Shown here one piece after another: positions 1-7,729 of a stretch of DNA of 64,000 nt (position 1 is its first letter; every line of letters starts with the position of its first letter). Source of the DNA: Eutreptiella sp. 'Long Island Sound 2002' (taxonomy: Eukaryota; Euglenozoa; Euglenophyceae; Eutreptiales; Eutreptiaceae); NCBI GenBank assembly GCA_964036045.1, contig OZ038381.1:160894283-160958282 (forward strand), read 5' to 3'. The position numbers and the translations under genes were made by a program. The notes under the pieces are model-generated. The model searched no databases. It was not told where the DNA came from and worked only from the letters and a program-made list of their open reading frames with translations.

Positions 1-174
1 TCCCTGGTGTGTGTGTCCTGGTCTCCTTTCCTCACTTTCTGTATTGCTTGAAGAGTACGGTCCCATCCCACGTGGCGCTGGCTCCCCGGATGCTTCCCCT
101 GTCAGTTCATCACTGTCCATGGGTACCATACCCAGGGATGACCAGAGTGCTCTTTTGCCCTCTGACTCTGATCC

Positions 175-993
175 CTACACTCCCCTCAAACCTACCGTAG
201 AGTCTGTCCCAGATGATGATTTTGGTGCTACATGCTGTGACCACAGTGGGCTTGAACACATGCCTTCCATGGCCAATCCATTCGCCATCTCATTTCCCTG
301 CACGTTGACATGTGCTGGGACATGTTCCCACCTTACTTCTCTTCCTGGCGTCGCCATTTCCTGGTGCAGTATTTCCCAAAGTGGGACGTGGACTTGCAGT
401 TTTCCAGATGTGGTTGTCCATCCCTTGGACTTCCAGTGTTGGGCCCTGCCAGTCGCTCCCAGCTGCAGGTATTGTGAGTCGGTGAGGATTGCCAGTTTTG
501 GCACCCAGAAACCCTGTAAGGCTTCCACGGTTGCCCAAAGCTCTGCTCCGTTGTTGGTTTGCCTGTAATGTGTTGGTACGAAGCCACAGAAGCGCACCTC
601 TGGTCCTTGGTCGTCTTCCGCCGCGAACACGCCAAATCCCCCGGCCCTGCGCATGTCCTTGTGGCCCAGTCTCTTCTACGATCCATCAGTGTACACTATC
701 GTGTAGCCCTTTTCCACCAGTTCTGCAATCAGTTCTTGCACTCCTTGTAGCACTCCCGGGCCTGCCTGCCTCGGGCGCTTCGGGCGTGACTCCGTTGCCC
801 TTTGCCAACTTTGATTTTCTTTGATTTTTCTTGGGTGAAGCATTCCGTGTGTGTTTGCCACCACGCATTCAGTCCCCCAAGTACTTGCACTTCCCCTTGT
901 CGTGGCTGCACTCCGGTGTCTCGAAGTTGTTCCAGTGATTGTTGAAATCCTTTCCATTGTTCCCTGTGCTCCCCTCTGTAAAATCCCACCCAC
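175..993 (-). pseudogene. RNase H domain of element 1 ORF2 (broken)
   Basis: The frame shows LVEKGYTIVYTDGS followed by TAG at 676-678, then continues in the same frame from 654 with MRRAGGFGVFAAEDDQ, NNGAELWA, LAILTDSQY and the HVPAHVNVQGNEMANGLA tail. These are the D, E, D and H..N..A blocks of an RNase H type I fold, which removes the RNA strand during retrotransposition. Copy 2 has TCG (Ser) where this copy has TAG, so the stop is a point mutation. The domain lies in a different frame from the RT upstream, because of an indel near 820-830. Confidence 0.8.
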
Positions 994-2975
994 TCACATA
1001 GCTCCCTTAGCCATGTTGTAAGGTATGACGCGAACACTGGCGACGCTCCTGCCTTGACTTCGCACCGATATCGCCAGTGGGCACTTCTTGCTGACCACAT
1101 CGCCCAGCCTTGGTTTGTCTTCAGCAACCATTCTTGGTCGTCAGACTCCATCTTATCTCGAACTGTGGATGTCCATTTATCTGTTGTCACCTGGCCATAG
1201 TAGTGTTGTATAACCGCCATTGCTGCTTTGAACATGGGGCATCCGACCATCGCGTGTTGGATCGTCTCCTTTTGTGAGCAAACCGGGCACTTGTCAGTGC
1301 CTGACCTCTTGTAGACTCTTGCATGTACGGTCAGTTTGTGCCACAGCGCCTTTCGCGCAAAGTCTTGAGCCCTCGGTGGTAGCTGTGCCTGTGCCAGCTG
1401 TTCCCATACCTCCGGTGTTTGCGGGTCGCGGACCCCTGGTTGAGAGGCGTAGAACTGGAGCAGCCATGCCCTGGTCCAGTTTTGGGTATGGACTGCGGGG
1501 GTATCAAACCCCCCTTGTGACATGACTTTGTTGAGGAGTCGTCCGCCATGATTGTAGACCCCTTTCCATGTCCGAGGCAGTGCATTGAACAATCTTGCGT
1601 CCTCCAATGCTTGGAATTGACCCCACGTCAGCACCCCCTGCCGGATCAATTTCGTGTTGTAGTAGGAGCAGCGGAATTCATTTCGGAAATACACAGAGTG
1701 CCACAACGGCAGGCGGTCCCGGTTTGTCGGGGGGGCCACCTGCGGGGCCACTCGCTGAATGTTGGAGTGTGCCTTCGCCGACCATCCCAAAAATGTGAGA
1801 TCTGCCGTTCGGACCATGCCCAGTTGAATATATGGAAGGTTGTCCTTGGATGGTGTGAACCCTATGGCTGTTGCCCATGCATAGAAGGTCTCCGCTGCCT
1901 TAGCAGGGAATTCGTGAGGGTCTCCCAACAGGCTGACGAACGGAGCCGCCGCCTGGTGCATAAGAAACAGTTCTGGTTCTGGTAGTGCCAGTCCCCCTTG
2001 CGTTCTTTGTCGCGAGAGGATTGGTAAGGTGATTCCCCAGCTGTTGGTACCCATAGTCACGTGATACACCAACTTCAGTTGTCCGATCACCGAGACTGGG
2101 GCGTAATGTGCCTTGGATACCCATGCCACGACCGGCAGAATCCATGATGTCAGCATGAATGCTCGTTCGTTCATGGACAGTTGCAACGTGGATACCACCC
2201 TCGCGCGACCGAAGGCCTCTTGCAGTGCTGGTGCGAAGGCCTGCTCCATCGTCAGCCCCCATCCTTGGTCGTCTTGTTGGTGCCGAATATTCCCCAAGCG
2301 TACACCCAGATACTTGACGAAGTTTTTGACATCCACTCCAATGTCCCGAAAGCACCTCGCCCACTCCATTCCCCCACAGTTGCGAACTATCGCTGCCGTT
2401 TTGTTCAGGTTCACCTTCAACCCCGAAAACTGACCGAAACGTGAAACCACTTCCCATACCCTTTTCAACAGCTGTGGGTTGGCTCTTCCATCAAAGAAAA
2501 TGATGAGGTCATCTGCATACATCATGACAGTCAGTACTGGACCCAGGTCTTGTAGTGGGAAAATCACGAAGGATGCCACCAGGGAGAACAGCGCCGGGGA
2601 GAGTGGATCCCCCTGGCGTGTGCCTGCCCTCGGGTGGTGGTATCTGCCTGGGACGTATCCTTTTCCAACGGAGTGTAGATACGGAGCTCGCAAAAGGTGT
2701 AGAATCAGACGGATATACAAGAATGGTATGCACATTAGACCCAGAGCTGCCGACACCATCTCGTGGGACATCGTGGGGAAAGCATTTCTGAAGTCCACTG
2801 ATAACGCCGCTCCTTCACTTAGGCCATCCCAGAGTGCCCGTGACCCATAGACATGTTGAAGTATGCTTCTGTGTCGAAGGAAACCTGTTTGCTGTGACGG
2901 GATACAGTGGAGAAGTACATCCTCTAACTGGATCAGGAGGATGTTGGTGAGCCACTTCTGCCTTGTAGTTTGCAA
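729..2975 (-). pseudogene. Element 1 ORF2: reverse transcriptase and zinc-knuckle segment
   Basis: Contains the RT palm blocks in order: LSVDFRNAFPTM (motif A), GTRQGDPLSPALFSLV (motif B), MMYADDLIIFF with the catalytic YADD at 2508-2519, and VNLNKTAAI. After the thumb comes a C-x2-C..H..C knuckle (CPVCSQKETIQHAMVGC). It is in the same frame as the endonuclease ORF upstream. Only the TGA at 2985-2987 separates them, so the apparent start at 2975 is an artefact and this is one ORF2. Its last about 30 codons (after FTQE) read in a shifted frame relative to copy 2. Confidence 0.85.
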
Positions 2976-2984
2976 TGCAATTGG

Positions 2985-4721
2985 TCATAGCGAATCTGGT
3001 GTTTGCATCGCCTTCGTCTTGGGGATCATTGTCACCACTCCCGAGGTCCATGTCTCCGGCATTTTGCCCACTTCGAGGAAACGTTTCATTGAATCATACA
3101 TTTGCGGTTGGAAGATGTCCGAGAACCTCTTGAAGAATTTCGCCGAGAAACCATCCAATCCAGGGGAGCTGTTGCTGTTCAGCCTCTTAAGGCCTTCATG
3201 AACAATGTCCAGGGATAGTTGCTTGAAAAGAAGTCGACCTGCCTTGCGCAGCCACTGTTCCACTCCTAACGACTTCAGACAGGCCACACAATCTTCTTCG
3301 GTGGATCCCGTCGGTGTGGACACTTTGTCCCAATGGTCCACCAACTCTTTTGCCACCGCCTTTGCCCCCCGTATCGCCGAGATTGTCCTGGATACCAGCT
3401 GTTGAAGTTTCTTTCGCTCCTGCAACTCCCGCATTAACCGATACAATTCGTTCCTTTGCGTTCTCGGATCTCCTGAGGTTTCCCCGGTCGTGATCACCCC
3501 CTTAAGCTTGGACAGTGTTTCCATGCCCGTTTTGTCACGCTGAGCCTTTTCATACACCCCCACCAGGAGGGTGTAGGCTGTTGCTGCATCTGTTGCTGCG
3601 ATCCCCAGTGATGATAGAAATTGGCAGACCGCTGGTGCGACAAAGTCTCTCGTGGATCCACGCAGGAACCGCAGGGCCTGTAGTTCTACCGACTGCTTTT
3701 TGTTTTTATGCTCTCTTTGATGGTTGATCGCCTTCTTTTGGATGCAGCTCAGCGCCTCTTCCCACCATTGATCCCCTGTTGACTTGATACACTTGAGAGA
3801 TGTCTCCAGATCTTCCATTGCCTCCGGGTCGTGAAGGATGGTCTCTGGGCAGTAGAATCTGGGGACCGTGTCCTCTGTGTCGAAAGACGGGGGTGTGAAC
3901 TCAGCCAGGATCGCCTTGTGGTCTGAGTTGGCAGCAAACATGGGGTACACGCTGGTCGCCAGGCTCAGCAATTCAGATGTTGTGTGGATGCGGTCAATAC
4001 GGCGTAGCCTCTGCGGGTCGAGCCGCTCTCCTTCTCGGGGGTAGCCGTATGTGAAGCCCGTCGGACACGATGCTTCCTTGTCCTTGATGTCCGTCAGTGT
4101 TGGACACTGAATATCCACCCAAACATCCTGCAGACCCGCTTTCGCCAAGGTCGTTACCTCCTGGTCTCTGGCACGTAAAGACGTGTCATGCTCAAACTCT
4201 GGGGGCGCAAAGGCGTCCCTGTGTTTTACAACTAAACTATTGTGATCAGCACATAAAATCAGGTTTGGTCCATGTAACTCCTTGGCGATGTCTTTCCATT
4301 GCGACTGTCGACGCGTGTGCTTGTGGTGGAAGTGGACCACAACTATGATGATCTCCAGCGGACCACTCGACAGCGAGGCTTTCAACGCCCTGGGAGACAA
4401 GAACTTCATTGATTGCAGTGTCCACTTGGATGTTTTCCACGCCAGTGCCACTCCTCCCCTTCCTTCTTCATGAAGTGGTCCGTCCAGGCCATACCCGTAC
4501 TTTGACAAGCACTGTACGCCCGCTTGACGATCCTCCACCGTGACGAAGTGAGGTTCTTGGATGGCGAAGAAGTCCACCTCCAGGGACCGCAGCAGTGACC
4601 CTAGGGCCACTATGCGCTTTTGCTTACGCTTTCTCATGGTTATTTTTGTTTGAAACCCATTGATATTTTGGGACAATACTCTGAGCGTGCTGCTAAGAGG
4701 GATGCTTGATGCTGACGTCAT
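2985..4721 (-). CDS. Element 1 ORF2: APE-type endonuclease domain and start of RT
   Basis: About 578 codons. The first 250 residues show the exonuclease-endonuclease-phosphatase fold: LSQNINGF, FFAIQEPH, ILCADHN, RRIDRIH and NSDHKAIL. These are the Asn, Glu, Asp/Asn and terminal Asp-His residues used to nick target DNA. The C-terminus enters the RT fingers (SPGLDGFSAKFFK, VTMIPKTK) and stops at TGA 2985-2987, where the family consensus has Arg in an RPIAL-type block. The ATG at 4721 overlaps the ORF1 stop as ATGA. This copy cannot make a full ORF2 protein without readthrough. Confidence 0.85.
   Translation of the reverse strand: MTSASSIPLSSTLRVLSQNINGFQTKITMRKRKQKRIVALGSLLRSLEVDFFAIQEPHFVTVEDRQAGVQCLSKYGYGLDGPLHEEGRGGVALAWKTSKWTLQSMKFLSPRALKASLSSGPLEIIIVVVHFHHKHTRRQSQWKDIAKELHGPNLILCADHNSLVVKHRDAFAPPEFEHDTSLRARDQEVTTLAKAGLQDVWVDIQCPTLTDIKDKEASCPTGFTYGYPREGERLDPQRLRRIDRIHTTSELLSLATSVYPMFAANSDHKAILAEFTPPSFDTEDTVPRFYCPETILHDPEAMEDLETSLKCIKSTGDQWWEEALSCIQKKAINHQREHKNKKQSVELQALRFLRGSTRDFVAPAVCQFLSSLGIAATDAATAYTLLVGVYEKAQRDKTGMETLSKLKGVITTGETSGDPRTQRNELYRLMRELQERKKLQQLVSRTISAIRGAKAVAKELVDHWDKVSTPTGSTEEDCVACLKSLGVEQWLRKAGRLLFKQLSLDIVHEGLKRLNSNSSPGLDGFSAKFFKRFSDIFQPQMYDSMKRFLEVGKMPETWTSGVVTMIPKTKAMQTPDSL
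4718..4721 (-). promoter_or_regulatory. ATGA stop-start overlap between ORF1 and ORF2
   Basis: On the minus strand the TGA ending ORF1 shares two bases with the ATG opening ORF2. Overlaps of this kind support termination-reinitiation translation in some non-LTR retrotransposons. Use here is inferred from position only. Confidence 0.6.
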
Positions 4722-6844
4722 CGTGGTGCTCCATTGGACGACGAAGCCTCATCTTCCTTCAAGTCCCGCCTGCGTTTGAGGGAGCTGATGACCTTGTCGA
4801 CTTGGTCATCCAACTCCATAGCCTTGGCCATTTCTCCCGCCGTGATTAGGCCTTGCCTGCGTGTCTTCGAGTCATCTGTGTTTCTGGGCCGGTCTGTGAT
4901 TCGCCTTTTCCGCGCCTCGTAATCCGCCTCGGAGATCACAAACATCGGAGGCATCCCAGAATCTGACAGGTAGACCTTTCCAATCAGCTGTGTCACACTT
5001 TCCCCGGTCAATCGCCGGGTGGCAGTGCGCATCTCCCCAACACTCCATCTGACGCGGTCCGCGATGTACCGGCAGTGCACTGAAGGTGCAAGGGCCTCAG
5101 TCAGGTCTGAGAGGTACCACCACGGTGCCACATCCAGAAGGTACACTGTGCCAACAAGGTCCTTCTTCCATGTCGAGGGGATTGTGGGCTTGGAGATGAA
5201 ATCCCTATCGAGGAACTGTCCTGTCCTCAAATCCTTGAAGACAGCCCCGATAGCAGCCACCAGTTCACGATACCTTGTCTTCAGCAGTGAGTGTCCAGTT
5301 TCCGTGAGACCCAGCAGCAGTTTGCTGGGCCCCAGCACATGGATTTTCACTGGCGATTGTGCTTGCAGCACGCCCGGGATTGTCCAAAACATCGCGAGAA
5401 CCGAGGCATACAGCATGGGAGACCATGTTTCCTTGTGCGTCTTCTTGATCCACACCTCATAGACAGCAATCATGTTGGTCACGTTGGCACCACGATACCA
5501 TTCCACTGGCTGGATCAGGAACCTTGGCTTGGATCCGAACTGTGATACCACGGTATTCACCTGTTCCTCATTCAACTCCGTGAAGAACAGTTTTGAGTTC
5601 CGTGGGTCTGTCCCCGGGAGGAGATGGACTTCATCAGAGTCCATGCCAATAGACCCCAACAGCCCGTTGACTAGGTCATTATGGACCTGCACAACGTATT
5701 GGTTATCCCGCACGTCTGGCTCGCGGAACACCACCTTGTCAACTTCTGCCCCAGGCGTCATAAGCCGCCGAAGCTTATACGTTGGGGGCGGAGATAGGCT
5801 TCTGGAGTCCCTTGTGCTGCTTGCAATCCAGACATCAAATCGATCATGTGTGCGCATGTGCATGAGGGACCTGTCCGCCATTTGTAACTTTTCGCAGCCG
5901 AAAGGCAAGTTCGAATTGAGGGCGAGTGCCCGATTGAGAAATGATGGCCTGTCATCATCATCGCTGACAGGCTCAAGCAGGATAGCAACAAAGCGGCCCA
6001 GCATGGGCAAATCAGCAAGTAGTCTCTTAATCGCATGTTGGACTTTATCATATTCAGTCATCTCCCCAACGAGCACAACATTGGGGCGACTGCCGTAAAG
6101 GACGGCAGCAAGTTTTTCAGACGAGTCCAAGTCCTTGAAGAGGTCGTACGACAGGGAGGCAGCCTCTGGAACTCCACTCGTTAGCACCACTTCGTCCTGA
6201 ATGATATAGTCGGCGTCATCGATGGCTGCCAAACACGCCAGTTGACCGGCGTCGGCAGGAACGATGACCTCGTCGCCTGGCGTGTCCGGGGGGGGGGGGG
6301 GGGTCAACAGCGATCGCGCCAGACCCTGCCGCCCCATAAACATACGTCGAGAAGGATGGATGAGCGTGTTGTCCGGGTGAAGGTACAGCAACTCCCACAA
6401 GCGGTCCCGCTTCAACAATCTGGCCTTGGCATGTAGTCCTGCGATCTTGGCCCCATCTCCAGCCATGTACAGCAGTATTTCATCCATCTGGTCGCCATGC
6501 AGTCCCGTCAACGGCCGCAGAGTGTAGGGGTTGAGCACTGCAGTGCAAAAATTAGGGTCGCATCGAACTTGGGCACTGCAGTTCCCATGAACACCAAAAA
6601 GCGACGAAAACAGGTGCTCAGAGGACATAATACCTTCACCGGCAGTCTTCTCAAAGGTGTCAATAAACTCAGCCACGCGACCACCAGATATCTGCAGTAA
6701 TGAAACCAGCGGTCTGCAATTTTTCCAGATTGAGTCCTGGCAGGGATACAGTGTTGGACAGGCCACAGGTACGCAAAGGACTGACAACGGTGGTCTCATC
6801 GTGCATCTCTCATACCACAGATGTTTTCTCCCCCAGCCGGCCAC
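4718..6844 (-). CDS. Element 1 ORF1 (main part), unknown nucleic-acid-binding role
   Basis: About 700 codons, ending in a basic tail (SSLKRRRDLKEDEASSS) just before the endonuclease ORF. ORF1 proteins of such elements normally bind the RNA and form the particle, but I see no CCHC knuckle, PHD or RRM signature, so the role rests on position. A proline run (TPPPPPDTP) is encoded by a 15-base G tract near 6288-6302. The first about 30 codons look out of frame relative to the material upstream, so the true ORF began earlier and was frameshifted. Confidence 0.6.
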   Translation of the reverse strand: MAGWGRKHLWYERCTMRPPLSVLCVPVACPTLYPCQDSIWKNCRPLVSLLQISGGRVAEFIDTFEKTAGEGIMSSEHLFSSLFGVHGNCSAQVRCDPNFCTAVLNPYTLRPLTGLHGDQMDEILLYMAGDGAKIAGLHAKARLLKRDRLWELLYLHPDNTLIHPSRRMFMGRQGLARSLLTPPPPPDTPGDEVIVPADAGQLACLAAIDDADYIIQDEVVLTSGVPEAASLSYDLFKDLDSSEKLAAVLYGSRPNVVLVGEMTEYDKVQHAIKRLLADLPMLGRFVAILLEPVSDDDDRPSFLNRALALNSNLPFGCEKLQMADRSLMHMRTHDRFDVWIASSTRDSRSLSPPPTYKLRRLMTPGAEVDKVVFREPDVRDNQYVVQVHNDLVNGLLGSIGMDSDEVHLLPGTDPRNSKLFFTELNEEQVNTVVSQFGSKPRFLIQPVEWYRGANVTNMIAVYEVWIKKTHKETWSPMLYASVLAMFWTIPGVLQAQSPVKIHVLGPSKLLLGLTETGHSLLKTRYRELVAAIGAVFKDLRTGQFLDRDFISKPTIPSTWKKDLVGTVYLLDVAPWWYLSDLTEALAPSVHCRYIADRVRWSVGEMRTATRRLTGESVTQLIGKVYLSDSGMPPMFVISEADYEARKRRITDRPRNTDDSKTRRQGLITAGEMAKAMELDDQVDKVISSLKRRRDLKEDEASSSNGAPR
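6571..6586. repeat. Variant of the GGGCACTGCAGTGCCC palindrome
   Basis: One-base variant (GGGCACTGCAGTTCCC) of a palindrome seen perfect at 7185-7200 and 28030-28045, and imperfect at 28271-28286 and 29622-29637. Confidence 0.6.
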
Positions 6845-7127
6845 ACTTCCGCAGAGCCATCAGCAGCATCTCTTTCGCTTTGCCCTTCTGCACTTCAGTC
6901 CAAATTCGAGCGGCCACTTGTCCCATACTCAGCTTGCTCACTGAGTGTTGTACCGCATTGTGATCGCCTCCAATAATCTCTCTGATGTCAACAGGACAGT
7001 CGTGTCTGATCTCCTCGCAGTAGACGTGTTGTAACCAGTCTGGCAGGCCCGTGAGTTCGCACAGTATTCTCGGTGAAGTCTTTGGAGTGCCGCCAGGATA
7101 TGAGCCCCGCCCAAGCAGTAGGGAATT

Positions 7128-7580
7128 TCAGCTGATAGAAAAATGCACCACGGGGAGATGGGAGATGGGAGATATCAGCGAGATGGGCACTGCAGTGCCC
7201 AAACGACCAGACTGTGTGAAAATTACGACGTGTGTGTGACAGGATGGTAGTGTACCTTCGTTTCGCCATATGAGAATGTTTGAGATAGGCCGGCAGGGTG
7301 GATTTGTCCTCAGGCTTGCGATCCGCGATAGTACTGAGTCCTCGTCCCTCTCTTTGGTCTGCCCACGCGTGAGGTCGGTGTCAAAGTTTATCTTGGTAAG
7401 CTGTATCTTGACCAGCTCCTTTTTGATCCACGTTGTCCGGAATGTTTCCGTTGCCCGGTCTGTCCCCGTCCGCTTCACTGGAGCCTGCCCCGACTCCGCC
7501 CGTGTCTTCTCTGCTGTGTGAACGGCTTGCGATGCGGTCTGCTGCTCATCCCCTTCCGGCAGTTCGGTATCCGAAGGCAT
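7128..7580 (-). pseudogene. N-terminal fragment of element 1 ORF1
   Basis: Opens at ATG 7580 with an acidic, Glu/Thr-rich stretch (MPSDTELPEGDEQQTASQ), then a basic segment (WIKKELVKIQLTKINF). The frame loses coherence after about 7270, where a GGGCACTGCAGTGCCC palindrome (7185-7200) interrupts it. Coherent sequence resumes in another frame at 7130-6990 (QLKFPTAWAGLISWRHSKDF). I read this as the 5' end of ORF1, disrupted by a small insertion and indels. Confidence 0.5.
7185..7200. repeat. GGGCACTGCAGTGCCC perfect palindrome
   Basis: A 16-bp perfect palindrome lying inside the broken N-terminal part of element 1 ORF1. It recurs in unrelated sequence at 28030, 28271 and 29622, so it is a dispersed repeat core rather than part of the ORF. 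Confidence 0.7.
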
Positions 7581-7729
7581 AGCTTAGCAAAGGGGCTAAC
7601 AAAGGGTCACACGCCAGACTACAAAAGGCCACGGGGCTGCAAATTGTTGATTTACGGGCTTCTAATGTTGATGACTACTGGCAGCGCTCGACGATTGAAC
7701 ACAGATGGCAGAAATAGCATCACAGTCGG
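7581..7729. promoter_or_regulatory. Head-to-head spacer between element 1 and the plus-strand ORF
   Basis: 149 bp separate ATG 7580 (minus) from ATG 7730 (plus). No repeat, TATA-like box or poly-A is evident. It must hold the 5' UTR, and probably internal promoter sequence, of one or both units. That role is inferred from position only. Confidence 0.35.

Larger units (their letters stand above)
1..7600 (-). mobile_element. Element 1: degenerate two-ORF non-LTR retrotransposon
   Basis: Reading down the minus strand, the order is ORF1 (about 7580-4718), endonuclease, reverse transcriptase, zinc knuckle and RNase H (about 175). This is the architecture of APE-type non-LTR retrotransposons with a C-terminal RNase H. 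No long terminal repeats or integrase are visible. The 3' end runs off the window. A second copy at 41684-44145 aligns with its 3' part almost base for base. Element 1 is inactive as read: ORF2 has an in-frame TGA in the RT domain, a frameshift near 820-830, a TAG beside the RNase H active-site motif and another frameshift near 180. ORF1 is split near 7000-7300. Confidence 0.85.

Noticed and set aside
11-568. Plus-strand ORFs opposite RNase H (also 41709-42314)
   Set aside because: Antisense shadows; both copies of element 1 have them because the sense strand is conserved.
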